Source of the DNA: Fasciolopsis buskii
Taxonomy: Eukaryota > Platyhelminthes > Trematoda > Plagiorchiida > Fasciolidae
DNA length: 64,000 bases
Direction: 5' to 3'
Assembly (NCBI GenBank): GCA_008360955.1
Contig: LUCM01009143.1
Coordinates: 46,699 to 110,698 of the forward strand
Both the position numbers and the translations under genes were made by a program. The notes beneath the pieces were generated by a model, which saw nothing but the letters and a program-made list of their open reading frames with translations, was not told where the DNA came from and did no database searches. Shown in pieces: positions 46,721 through 59,771 of the stretch. Position 1 is the stretch's first letter. Each line of letters opens with the position of its first letter.

Positions 46721-47094
46721 TCAGTGACGGATAGGTGCAACATCATGTGGTGAAGTTCAACAAACCGTTCAGAGCCTGCCCGGTAGCGTAATGGCTAAGG
46801 TATTCGACTTAGAATCGTTCGTCCCGGGTTCGCGTCCCAGTTTGGGCGCGGTGGATATGCACTGCTGATGATTCCCAACAAGGATGAAACAGCTGTACAG
46901 TGCTTCCGTGGTTTCTTTATGGTGAGTTGAGCGATGATATCACATGGTGAATTATTTCATGTAAACATTCAATCTCCTACTACTAATATATATATATATA
47001 TATAGTGATGTAATGGCATGAGTACGAATCACTGAAAACGAGCTTGTTCGCCAACTTCTGTTTTCTCAATGTGCTCAGTGGTAATTTTCGAGTG
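46721..47094 (+). mobile_element. Hammerhead SINE, plus-strand copy (right arm)
   Basis: Starts at TCAGTGACGG and runs through GAAGTTCAACAAACCGTT; the A box TAGCGTAATGGCTAAGG (46780-46800 region); the B box GGGTTCGCGTCCC; the hammerhead; the tail TTCCGTGGTTTC to TTATTTCATG; about 30 unshared bases; (TA)n; and the 3' module ending GTGCTCAGTGGTAAT. It lacks the 5' region that the minus-strand partner carries. Confidence 0.87.
46853..46907 (+). ncRNA. Hammerhead ribozyme (type I) motif in SINE
   Basis: Best copy. GGA (46853) and GCACTG (46859-46864) pair with CAGTGC (46898-46903) and TCC (46905-46907). The core is CTGATGA (46865-46871). Stem II is TCC/GGA with T72-T85 unpaired. GAAA is 46886-46889. 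Stem III is A89-T96 and C90-G95 around AGCT. The cleavage site would follow A46897 (GTA). The layout matches the schistosome Smalpha hammerhead, with a very short stem III and an internal loop in stem I. Confidence 0.83.
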
Positions 47095-50000
47095 ATTGGG
47101 TTTAACTGTTGAACCACCTGTTTATTTGTCTTTCATGCTGAACTATTACCGGGACTGATCACTGAATGATCCGTTTTTTTAAATATGGCCTAGCCCTAAC
47201 ACCAGTGAACTGGACTGAGCAGGATTGACCCGGAAAAATGAAATCAAACTACACCCGGACAGACCGCGCACACAGGAAGCTGCACTCAAAAATTGAGCTT
47301 GAGAAAAGTTGACTATACAGTATTTTGGAAGAATTGTGACTAACTGTGGAATGTGCTATGTATCTCTAGACTATCAGCATTGAATAGAATGACCATAGTT
47401 GTGCCTGGATGAAAGAAAGATATGTTGACTCCAAAGCAGACCCGTGAGTCTGATCTGCCCTTAACTTGTTTTGGAACTCTTTTTCGGTAATGGAAATCCG
47501 TTAAATATGATATCAGTAGTTATTTATGGCCTATTTTTCTTTGGTGGATAGAACCATATGATGGATAAAGGTGCTAGCAACCAAACCCATGGTGAAACAC
47601 ATACTACTGAAAGCCGGATTTTTTTAGCCAGTAATGGTTTTTAATTCATCCCGTGGCAACAGACCATCACCTAATACCATCTGATCAAATTCCGATTGCT
47701 TCTACCTCTTTCAGCCAGTCTGGATTAAGGTTTGGGGCAACCGCAGTTTTGGAAATGTCTACCGTAAAAATGCATATCATATGTGGATCGCTCGATCCAG
47801 AAACGAGACTCGATAGTCTAGTCAGATTTCACCATTACATGTAATTTGAGCGTGATGCGGTGTGTTCGTTTTGGGCTCATGTCTAGATTGAATAAAACAG
47901 TTCGAAATTGCATATTGATGGCCAGCAACTGGAAAACAATAGAAGACCTCAAAGTATGGAACCTTTTGGATTCCCGAATTATTTTGTAATAAACTCATAG
48001 GTCCGTATGAAGGACCTAAGATGCACCTTTTGTGAGACAAAATTGCGCCAGGTGCTTATACCGTGGTGCTTCAATTGCATCTCAGTCGTACCGTATCGTA
48101 CGAGTGATGTGTGTTCACTGTTTGGTCGACTGTTTACCAATGGCCATCCAAATTGCCAACACCGTTTTGATTGACTGCGTTTATGGTGACACAGAAAGAA
48201 GGAGGGAATTCAGAATTAGTTTGGCGCTAAAATGAGTGATGTGCCACATGAGTCTTCCACACACATGATAATGGGTGTGGATAGAATATGTCATGCAACC
48301 TTCAAGTGTGAAGGAGCAAAAAGACAACTGACCGTTGTTGTTTGATGAATCTCGTTACCATTTAATAAAACCAGTTGAGTACGTATTACTTGCCTTTATT
48401 GACTAATGCCCCATACCACAGGATGCATTCTCTATTCCAAACATCTTTTGACAGCTTTTGTAATTCATGGTGATAGTGAGTTACGTGGAGAAAATTCGTA
48501 TTTTAATGATGACCAGCAACACTCGAACAGGTCAGTCGTTCGATGTCAGGGCCGAGTTATCTAACAAAATGTCCAATGCCATTTTGAGGAGAATTCCCAT
48601 ATAGCTTAAGGAACGGGTGAATCCAGAACGAGATTCCACTCTCGTGAGAAATCACTATCACACATGGACGAGAAACAGATCGAAACAAATGATAAAAATC
48701 GCACATTGAGAGAGGATAAGATTGCTGACAAATCTCACAGTAGCCTATACCGATCCTTCATAAGAATAAATAGTAATAAGTAGGGTTTTCTTCTGCCCCA
48801 ATTTTCTTCTATCCTATTCATTACAAATCGAGAGTAAAACACCCGCGTATTTTTACAAAAGCCCGCAAAACTCAGTTGTTTTATACAATGTAATTTGATA
48901 ACTATTCGGCAACCTTGGCCAGTCTTTTTTAAGCCGGCTTCACTAATAAAAACATTTCATAAAAGGTTCTATGGCCGACTGCAAATCGTCAGAATGGAAC
49001 AGCGGTCACCGGTTACAGGATCCAAATCCAAGTGGGATGTGCTGGAAGAACATAACTCTGATGATATGATGACAACCGTGTAAATTTATATATATCTTTA
49101 TCGTTCAAGACCAATCAAGTAAGCTAAAGATAAACTAGCGTGGCTTCCATTTACACCGATTTTGTAACGACCTCTAGATAAAAAAGAAGCACTTTCTAGC
49201 AAGATTTTCCCATTGATACTGCCAGATGTATCTGTCTGCATGAGTTCTTATTTCCCTGTCAGTCCACGTAAATGCACTACTCAACTATCTGTACCCTACT
49301 GTAATTGCACAACTACATTTGGTTTTACTTTGGTGGGATTGAATTCTATATGAAGCTATCGCATTCAGTAAATGAAAGAAGATGCTGATTGCTTTTCCGA
49401 ATCAGACCGTCTAGGTTTATTTGGACGGATTTTCTTGCATAACGTCGTGATAAAACAGGGGGGCCTGAAAACCTTTTACTTGCCTGCTGCGATGCAAAAA
49501 TAATTTGCACACTGAACATCATAAAATGGTTGATGTTAGCTGACACCAGCAATGAGTATGTAGAAAATGTTGCTTCATATTGACTAGCCAGCAAAATACA
49601 GTAAACCTTCACTTAATCAACAGCTACGTCCTTTCCTCTCATGGATACCGCTTGCATGTTTTACCAAAAAAAATTCATTCCCGACGACTTCGTTCCTCTT
49701 TGAACTACTTTGTACAAAGTCTAGGACGTCACAATGGTGGAAGAAACTTCAAGTGAAAATTATATCTAACATCTGGGTCTACCGTAAGACCACTGTTTAG
49801 TGCGCTTATAAGTACCGGAAACACCTGCACTTTCATTCCGACTACTGACAAGAATGAGTATGGTAACTATGTATATTTATTTAAGGACTGTTGAAAACTC
49901 CCTGCTCTAAAGATTTCAGAACGGCAATCCCGTTTTTTTTCTCACTAGCATACGCCTAAGCGCTCCAGTTGCTCAAATAAAATCATCAAACCTGGCTGCA

Positions 50001-50110
50001 TTTAAAAGCCGCTTTAGTTTGTGTAAATAAATAATCATGAGTTTACATTTTGGAAATGAAATTGCCATCTTGGTCACGATAGCCCGAATCGGCGTGACCT
50101 GATTTTTCCA
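47095..50110. other. Non-coding stretch, no supported gene
   Basis: Only short overlapping frames, none recognised. No tRNA or repeat structure seen beyond AT-rich patches. Confidence 0.5.
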
Positions 50111-50215
50111 GTTTCGTATGAATCCTCAGCAGCGCATATTCAGTGCAAACAGACAAGAACACAAACCTATGACGACCGATTATCAGTTGAAAATTCTAAT
50201 TTTTAGGTCACCAGG
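50105..50215 (-). repeat. Very decayed hammerhead SINE copy
   Basis: The minus strand retains TATGCGCTGCTGAGGATTC, then ACGAAAC, and upstream remnants of the B box and anticodon arm. The core box is mutated (CTGAGGA) and the return strand of stem I is gone. The oldest copy in the window. Confidence 0.5.
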
Positions 50216-50764
50216 CGGCTTGTAGGTTTGCAATGTCAGTGGCGGATTAGCCCTCTGTTATGTGGTGCCATATTCCAACTGACTTCCGACAATCAGCTAG
50301 TTCATTTTCTTCCGTATCCGTGTGCGACAGTTTTGCACGAATGATGATTCGTAAAACGCCAAATAAAACGCAAATACAATATTTTCATAGTTTGCCAGTG
50401 TTAAGTTAGATTATGATGCAATCACTTCTATTAATAACAGAATGTTTTCAAGGCCATGCGTGGTGAGAATGCACTGACGATGAGCTGCTTTTTAGTTAAA
50501 CATTATTTTTTATAGAGAATTTTGACATGAAAGGTCAGCCTAAGTTCGTTTTAACATTCAACATTTGGTAATGGTAAACACCATTTGAAACTTTTTTCGC
50601 AGTGCCAAAGACCTTCAAAACCTCTACATTCTTCAGGTTTAGTTGCAGATTTTGTCTTCCGGCATCCAAAACCATGGGCAGTCAACGATTTATTATTAGT
50701 GTTCCTGCTATTCGCGAATTTGTTTGCTGATATTTTGCCTTCGCATAGGGTTCACAACAAGGGA

Positions 50765-51155
50765 CTTCTTTTCCTCCTCCTGTTCATCATCGTTCAGTGG
50801 CAAGGCTGGCCTCACTGACCGCTGCCTTTTTCCCAAGAGTGAATACCCAAGGGGAACAGGGAGTGGACCTACACAGGTGGGAAAAGATAAGATGTTGCTG
50901 CAGCCAACACACGAAACACAGTCTTACTCTACAAACATACTACTTCAGTCATTCTGATTCGATAGAAAGTTATAGCACGATCGCCACTGTTCACGGTTCA
51001 CTGCCATATCCTTCAGTGTCTCCAGCCAGCAAGTCGACAAGTCTTTCGGACCCCAACCACGAAGGTGTGAGACACCTACTTTACCTAACTTCGCCTTACG
51101 TTTTCTCGTCCCGCGTTGCCACGTCAGCTGTTGACCTTCTCAAAGCTTCTGCACT
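50765..51155 (-). mobile_element. LINE 3' fragment (same family as the 27-kb LINE)
   Basis: The reverse complement encodes the end of ORF2 (GVSHLRGWGPK, LETLKDMAVNREQWRSCYNF) followed by a stop and a 3' untranslated region that aligns with 29313-29470, including GTCCACTCCCTGTT and ATTCACTC. It begins within the C-terminal domain (GGTCAACAG...GACGTGGCAACG), so it is strongly 5' truncated, as is usual for LINE insertions. The C-terminal frame here is intact. Confidence 0.82.
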
Positions 51156-54100
51156 TCGTCTGTGTCCGTTGTAATCCATGGTTTTTGCAATGGTTTTACA
51201 CTAACCAACTGTCCAAACCGACATACAGGAACGACCGCAACAATAAAATAGGAAACTTATGAAGTTTTGATCCCTACTTTGTTATCTATTGGTTCGTGGA
51301 ATTCTGTTTGAAGAAGTAGCAGTAATAAGGATGATAATGGTAATATTGCTTAACACTTCATAGAAAAGGATAGCCTTGCCATACTGCCCAAAGTGAAGCA
51401 TGATCCATTGACGATGCACGTATTATGCAGTTAGGTGATTTTTTTGCCTGGATATTTTTATCAATCCCCAATCAAGGGATCGCAACCATAATCGAAAAAA
51501 AACAAAGAGCTGTCCTTAAAAAACGGTCAAATTCAAACCTAATTTTCAACTTTTTTCTTGTGATAACACAACCGGAAAAAGAAACCTTAATATTGTCTTC
51601 ATACAAATCGGAACCTCTAATTTGAGCGCAAATTATTGTTAACTTGAACGTTCAAACATGGTTTCTGTGCAAATTTGCCTGGTATGGAAAGAAATTATGA
51701 GGGAGAGGATCCTTACGGTTAGAAAGTATGGTATCATGCCGTGGCGTAATGACTGCAAGCTATGGTTATAAACATCAAGTCATCCGGTGGTTTGTGAAAT
51801 CTCCAACTCTGTCGCTATGCATGTACTTTTCAGTTGGGCTGAACAGGAGTTCACATTTGATTGGTAGTAGCATGACTCGATTACTCCTGCTTGTACATTG
51901 ATTGGAATTATTCGAGATTCTCCTATTTCGTGATTATCTTTCAGAATTTTGTCTCGTCTAATTTTTCAAAAATTGTGAGTTATGAACTCATTTTTCATCA
52001 ATTAGGTCTGCGCTAACAACTTTACCGACTTTCCAAGAAATCACTTTCATTAGATGTGGTTAATTGCGTTAGCCAAAAATCGCATTAATTTGTCGTCTCA
52101 CGCTACAGATAACCTTGATCGTCTGGCTCATCCACGTGGTTCGAGGGACGTGACACTTTGATACCTATAGAAAACACTACCAGAAGCAACCTTCACCTAG
52201 TATGTCTGTCCTGACATTTCCTCTGATCAATGTAGGTCAGAACTAGTAAATCAAGTTACGCTGATGACAGCGCACCTGATCATCTTTCGTTCCCTCACCG
52301 TGAGCGGATAACGCAATCGTCGCGAGACAAGTGGGGTGCTACGGCCACCGAGATAAGTATGCACAAGTTTCTTAGTCTGTGGTTTCTCAAGCACAAGTTA
52401 GAGAGGCAAACATTTGAAAAAAACGCCTCATTGGAAAAAATGTAAGCTATCTATTAGGGCAGCTTCCGCTCTTTCAGCTGACAAATAGACCACAAGATAA
52501 AGTTACCACGAAAACGACGTAGTTCACGGTTTCTGTGGGATTGAAATCCTGCAGTGGCAGATTTATAGATCAGACCTGCACTTGGTTAGGAAATTTTGAG
52601 GCTGTCATTCCAGCCGATGTACAAGAATACGAAGGTTCAACGGATGGAGCGAAATAGTAACTATAATCATAGGGGAATGAGTGATTATTGAGTAGCAATT
52701 AAACACAGTCATATAGGAAGCAATAGGAGATTCATTCACACTCCCTAGAAGAGAATTTTAGGTAGTACCAATAAAAGTTGAACTGAAGACTTTATGTACT
52801 TTTCGCGCTCGTTTTTCATGCTGTTCGATTTAACTGACTCAAGGTTTTTAGTTCCAGTCCCGAAATTTGATACGCTATATTTCACAGTGCATTCCAGTCT
52901 ATCGAACCAGATTTAGTTTCCAAGCAAATTTGGAAACAAGCATCCCGGGAGATTTTCAAAATTTCACCGGGCCCTTTAGATTCCTATTCAGAGCGAATGC
53001 AGCACACTTTTTGCGCAAACCCATGCGATTTGATTATTTATGACCCGTTGGTGTGAAACGAAGATTATCAGAAACCTTAACGCAATAAAGTATACTGGTT
53101 TTCATAATACTCAAACGACATTTGGGAGAAATGACAACCACGCATGTGAATCCTATCCAAAACTGTAGACAGTGGAGGTAAACGTGTAAAAATTTTCTAA
53201 AGTGAGTGATCTATACCATCTACAAAGAATGATGGTGACATTATTACCTTTTTAATGGCGATTTATTGCTTAGGATACCTACCAGAGGATACAATATTCG
53301 GACAAAAAATGTGCTAGTCGGTGAGATATCCGTTTAGCGCTCGGAAAGGTATACACTGATTAGGTTAAAACCCGGTGAACATTCTTGCCTGCTAGTTCTG
53401 TCTGTAGCATCATCTGTGGATGGAATAACACAATATGACGCCCACTGTTCTCCTCACTATCGTAGTCGATAAAGTCATCTGAACGAATGAATAGTAACTA
53501 AAGTGGTTCTGCAGTTACTGGTTTATTGAAGGGCCGTTAGCAGTGTCCATGGATCGATTCCACTAATGTTTATCGTCGTAAAACTAAAGTCCGCACAGGG
53601 AGTGTGAATCACTTACGAGCAACTTAGGTCACCACATTGGCTCATTTTTGTCAACTATTTTTGGAATTCGGTCGAGAAGTGCACTTTTTGCTGACCGACA
53701 AAGTTTATTAAGTCTCGCAATATTTTGTACATCACAGGGACTTGATCCCATGGAAATAGGGTTGATTTAAATCATTTGTACTTAGCCTCAGATCTCGCTT
53801 ATTTCACCAAATTTATCAAAAGATACGTGACTTTCTACTTGGCTCATGCACTAAACGATTCGGATCGGTTTACCAAATTCGATTCGTTTCCTCCTTGGTT
53901 CGCTTCCGATATGATGTTTACTGAGGAGTTAAATCATGCAACATTTATGTTACCTGCGTTCTAACACGATGCGTTAGGTGAAAAAACTTCATCGCTTTCT
54001 ATAAATTCCTTGTCAAATTAAAGCGATCAGAGAGATCCGTTTCCATGCTTGAGAAAGCAAACTGTGTTGATCAGTGTTTATGTTGAAGAAAATACAAACA

Positions 54101-56269
54101 GTTGTCGTGACTTAACGATTTTGGTCAAAAAACAGTTGAAATATGCAAATGGGATCTCACACCAGCAACCGATATTCTTCTTGAACGTCGAAAAAGTGGC
54201 TCGCGAGGACACTTCAGAGATGCACGAAACAACCCTCGCAAATTTTCTTTTTACTTCGTCAATTTTGATCGCATCTTTGTTGAAATGCCAAGAATGATAA
54301 ATCCAAAATGTGCCCTTCTTTTTGGATGAACGACCAACAACAAAGGAACCTATGACAAACCCGATGCACGAACCGTCTCATGGTCACATTGACGAATGGC
54401 TGATGCAAGTCTTTCCAGGAAGACACACAAGTAGATGCGAAGGCAACTTAAAGTGATATTCAAAGCCAACAATCACAACGAAATATTTCGCTGATAACTA
54501 TTAAAAATACTGGACCATGACAACCGAAATATTCATGCTGCATAGGTTGGGTGGCTTCATTTGTCATTTAGTTACCGATGAAATATAGCAAAGAAGATTA
54601 AGCATGCAGGTATGTTTTTGTTTTATCACTACAGGCTGTTTATTTTCATCTCGTGACCTTATCAGTGATTTCTGTGCAGATCACTGACCGCTAGTATTCA
54701 GTAAGGCAAAACTTTTCCTTTGCTTTTAGCCGAATTGTGTCAAATCCATTCGCAATCCTTTAGAATGATGACTCGTTTTCGGCAGATCCTACAAGCTTTA
54801 GTTTGTTAGCAGGTTATCGAATAATGCATAGACCATCAGAGGACTAACCATTACAATTAGTGCATTGCGGAGGTGCGAACGTTCCCTTGAAGGGAACCTC
54901 ATATCTCAGGACAAGAACTAACCAACCCAGTCAGATGGGAGCTCCAAACGATTCTGACATGGCCCCAAATACGTTTACCAAGATTTCGAGGAATCAGAAG
55001 AAATGCAACTAAAATGAACATTATACTTGCTGTTTGGTGAATGGTGGTGTTGTTTGTACTTTTCAGACACGGAGATGAGTTTGAATCACATGGGATGTTA
55101 TCCGTGAATCCCGTGGGGAAACTCATATTGTATAACACTCCTGGACAGTGATTTCCGACTCTTTATAATTAGGAAAGCTTTCTATCACAGCAACTTATTT
55201 CTGGGAACCCAACAACTCTCGTGGGTCTGATAGGGGCTAGTAAGGCGTAGAAATCACGTCCGCATTTGTAATTCAGCCCCGTCAGTTTTTACAAAGTCAT
55301 ACATTTTTTATGATGAAACTGACTAGGAACATTCAAATTCACCATTAACTTACAACTGCTTACACTTTTTTCTCAAATACAAACAACACGCAGAAGGACC
55401 TCTATCTTCTTAACACAATCTTTAGAGGTGATTTGATGAAAATAGTAATGGAATGTCTGTGTAAATATTAAGGCAGTTGATCTCCATTCTGTTTTCCCCC
55501 AAGGGTATGTTGCTTTGAAGCCTTATTTAGCCTTGCATTTCAAAATCAGCGCTATAAAGCTTGGTGGAATAAAAGTCTTTTGAAATCGGGATTCTGTCAA
55601 ATGCCAATAAAATGACAGAACTGATAGTGTTTCTTCTTCTACTGAGAAGAAACTCCACAAAACGTTTGCTATCATCACTACTACTGTACTACTACCATGA
55701 ATATTACTGTTATTATTGGTATTATTATACTATTACCAGCTTCCACTATGAAAAAGACCAGCCAGAACAAGCACCAAAATTCGTTTATTAGACCAAAACA
55801 AATGACAATGATTTTCTCTGGATAGTGCTCAGCCATCGGTCAGTATTTTGGCAACATCAGTCCACGCTTATCAAATGACCACATCATGCAAATTCTACCC
55901 GGTCGATCAACTGAAATAACCACAGTAATATCGCTGCAATTGAGTTTAGGTTTTGCCAGGACTGTTAATATGACGATTCGTCATCCCTCTTCCCTTACAC
56001 ATAGAGGTAGATTTGCCATTCCCGTCTACACCCGGCTTGTAATTGAAAGTGCTGGGAAGTGTTCACGAAGTCGCACCGATAGTACGCCCGGACAAGTTTC
56101 AAACCAGAATATCTTGCTGAGAAATATCCGTTTGTAGCCAATGTTTCAAAACGTACACAATGGATTGGATTCATTTGTTTACCAGACAAAGGTAAATAAA
56201 AACCAGGTCCATCATTTTCCTAACACCGACTTCAAACACCTAGATCCGTTAGCTGACGTCCACCTCTTT

Positions 56270-56286
56270 CACACACACACACACAA
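56270..56286. repeat. CA microsatellite
   Basis: Short uninterrupted CA run. Confidence 0.8.
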
Positions 56287-59200
56287 ACAGCCCGAGAGTA
56301 ACAACCTCGGCAAAGTTTAATGCCAAACTAATAGCAGTTTTCTTATTTTATGTCAGGTGCACAAGTTTAAATTGTCGGTGTCTGCTGTGACTTCAAAGTA
56401 CCTAAGGAATCCTGAATAGAACTGACCATACCAAAATGACTGACTCGATGTTATTAAAAATTTTTATAAACAGACTCGTCCGTCGATGCCCAACATTTTA
56501 TCATTGATTCTCATTGCTAACATATTATTACCCTGCCTGGTCACATTTGTTGTCGATTGTTCAGCATCCATCTTAACATTGGCCTGGAAACCAAAGAAGC
56601 TGGATTTCGTTCCACGAAATTGATTTATTTATTTCGCTGCGCCTAAGCTGCAGCTCCAATTTTCCGCTTCTAGTGAACTTGGTCTTGATGTGATATAGTC
56701 GTAGTAGTAGATACGACCCATAGAGATCGTGCGCAGTTTTTCTATACTCATTTTTTATAGATCAAGTCGGTAACAGTGATAACCCCCGCAGGATCGAGGC
56801 TCCGCCGGGTTTCCCTCTAGTTGTAAATCCTAACATTACACTCATACATGCACTCACTGTCACTTTTACCGTACTACTGATGCACGAAACATTGTTGGTT
56901 TCACAGCAAATGTCAATACTGCAAATTCAGTGCGACAGACCCTCTGGTGCACAGTGGCATCTGTTCAGTTTCGATGAGTATGTACTACATTCTTACAAAC
57001 AGTTTACTAATAGAACAGTTAAATAGCTGTATTCAGTCTTTCTTAGCTGGTATTCAATATGTCTCCAGGAAAACCGTCGTGGGTAAAAAGCACTGAATAT
57101 TAAAGTGACTGGCAGTCAGATCAAGTCAAATACGTGTGTTTTATACTTCTCAAGTGGAAAGGATAATTATTTTCGCGCGATCAAGTTATAAAATATAAAT
57201 GCGGATATAAAAATAGCTTAGAGCAGGTAGTTACATTTTTCTGGAATAACTGAGATATTATGTATTCGAGATTGTTCAAAACTCTTGCTAAATACGGACC
57301 AGTGGAATAGCAACAAACTGAAGTGTGTACACATTGTTTCTGATTGGAATATGTGACGGAAGAGGAAATTTGTTTCACTAGACATTTATGAGTAATGTGA
57401 GTGAAATCCTTTGTGCAAGTTTTATCATGCTAGAGGAGGGTGGCTATAGACCAAGTGAACTGATGCATTGGCACGTCGCTCAAAGGGAAATGAGCACTTC
57501 AATGAACCAGGAAATTCCTTCCAAGTGTTCCAATTGTGGACCTCGAAAAAACTACGAGAGAGGAGCGAAGACAGTGAGGTAGAATAAGTGGGAGAAGAAC
57601 AGAAATCCCGATCAGCTATGGCGGTGCAGAGCAGAATTTGTGGTATGATTAGGGTTGATGTTAGAGAAAATGTGGATGGCGCGACGTGACCGATGGAGGC
57701 GTTCTTCCAAGATGACACGGAGATGCATTGCTGAATCATCAGTCGAAACACGAATAAAGGACTCAATAATATAAGCGAAAGAGAACGCGATTTCTTAACA
57801 CGTTCAGATGATTAACTACTAACCACTCTAGAAGTCTCTTGACAACATTTTTAAATATCGAGAATGAGGAGTTTGGAAAATAAGGAAGTCGAGTACCAGA
57901 TCTATTGCTCACATAATGGGAAAAGTTGTCGCTGGTTAGGGTGAAAGATGCCTACGCTGAAAACAAACTGTGATAATAAGTTTCCTTGGAGGATTTCAAA
58001 ATATGCAGACAAATGTTGGGTGAAGTGTTTTGATGGTCGTGTAAATAAATGGTCCATCAGCAAAGACATGAGAGAAAACTCGATATTCGAATAGAGTTAG
58101 AAAGATTAGCAGCTAGCTGCTGTGGTCACTTCAATCAACCAACTATGTTCTATTCGCCTTGTTATTTATCAAGTAATGAAGTAATGTAGTATGACAAAAA
58201 TATCAACAGTGGTTACGAGAGACGTTTTACAACAGAGCACTTTCATGGCGACTGAAATGTAGGCAAAGTGATTAAAATTGAGAAAAAACGTAGGGAGCTC
58301 GGGTGGCCGCTGCCACCTTGTGCGAGACTAAAGGATCAGCATAACCAGGTTTAAAGATTGGTTGCACAGCTTGTAAATGGATTTTGCATTCCCCGTGGCA
58401 TCCCGTTCCTTGAGCCACTTCGAACCAGTTAAGAATGTGGTAATCTGCGACTTGTAACCCGTTGTTCTTACCACTGAGGATGCCGGATCGTCCACACTAA
58501 TTTGACAATTTTTTCCAACGAGTTTGAATATTGTTGTGTCTAGTAGTTCAGAGTTTTGTGAGCCCTGAGCTTGGCGTTTAGATCGCAAATGCTTCATCAT
58601 CAGCTGAGGAGACATGATCGGTAGGTAGGCGATAACTTCTTTGCTCCGTTTTACTTATTATGGTACTGCTATAGGTGTGACCTTGACCCCATAGTGAATC
58701 CACCTTCCAGGTTGCTGTGGCTTCGATCTTGAGCTAGCAGTGTTGCTAATTTTACAGTTCACTAATGCCTTGGAGTATAGGTTGGCTTTACAATAAGGTG
58801 AAATTGAGATTACCGGTCAAAGGATGCTTGAAGATGCATGCCACTTTTTTGCGCACCTGCTTAAGTGCACACCGTGAGTCATGTGAATGTATGACTGGTT
58901 TGTTGTCTCGTAAAATTCCTATATGGATTGAAACGGTCAGATTTAATGGAGGATCTTTTGGGTTACGTAGTCATACATGGAATCAGGATAAACTAAATTC
59001 CATTTGACATTACAACCTGTAAAGTAACCTGGACTATGCATGACTTACGGATATTTTGATGAATGTCTGACACGATTTTATTCCGAATAGTAAACCGCTT
59101 TACCTTCAAATCATGGACACTTAGTTTTGCTAATGAATATCCACAAAATGGATCAAACCTGAACACTTTCTTCGGATGGAAATATTCTAAGAAGAGCTGC

Positions 59201-59725
59201 TTGTCCAAATCAATTCATTACCCAGAACGTTATAATTCTCATGTAACAGTAAAAGGAATTTCATTTAAGTGCATATAGTGGAGGCAGGGACATCACGGAA
59301 ATATTTTTATCCATGTACCATTAGGACACACTATGGAATAATCGGACCAATACTTGGAATGTACAGCTGGCTGTGATAGATCACTTAAGGATTAATAATA
59401 TTTTCACATCATCTCGACACCATTTAACTTCTCTCGTCTTGTGATCATGTTTGGTAATCTTCTGACACCACGGTTACATCGTCTAGAGGTTTCATCCGTT
59501 TCCTCCATGAGTTTGTAAGTAAGTTCTTTTGTTGTCGAATCCAGCATCTGAGTTATGAGATAGTAAACCAGTTCGCCACTCAAACTAGCAACACGTATGG
59601 GAACTGTTCCAATTCAAGGGTTCGTATTTGGAGGCAGCTAGAAGGTTTTAACAACTGGAAATCAAGTTTGACAATAGGCTGCAAGCCATTGACATATACA
59701 TTTGCGATTACACATGAACGCATAC

Positions 59726-59771
59726 GTATATATACATATATAGATGTAATATATGTGTATATATGCATATA
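59726..59771. repeat. TA/CATA-rich tract
   Basis: Imperfect alternating purine-pyrimidine DNA made of TATA, CATA and TGTA units. Confidence 0.75.

Larger units (their letters stand above)
46259..47069. repeat. Inverted repeat of about 340-bp arms with 127-bp spacer
   Basis: Arms 46259-46593 and 46721-47069 are reverse complements, about 96-97% identical through the SINE body by eye. They differ in the stretch between the SINE tail and the TA tract. The inner ends match exactly for about 60 bases (TCAGTGACGGATAGGTGCAA and onward). The spacer is 46594-46720. A transcript through it would fold into a long hairpin. Confidence 0.92.

Noticed and set aside
46259..47069. Inverted repeat as the terminal inverted repeats of a DNA transposon or MITE.
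   Set aside because: The arms contain a tRNA promoter and hammerhead found elsewhere as single retroposon copies, there is no transposase, and the outer ends are uneven; two head-to-head retroposons explain it better.
52200..52440. A YADD-like string (SSYADDSAP) in an open plus frame, suggesting another reverse transcriptase.
   Set aside because: No other RT motif is found upstream or downstream in any frame, so the four-residue match is probably chance.
57425..57766. A 113-codon minus-strand frame as a possible gene.
   Set aside because: Low-complexity Ser/Leu-rich composition, antisense to another open frame, and no domain.
58328..58615. A 95-codon minus-strand frame with protein-like composition.
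   Set aside because: No family recognised and no flanking signals; could be an exon but nothing supports it.
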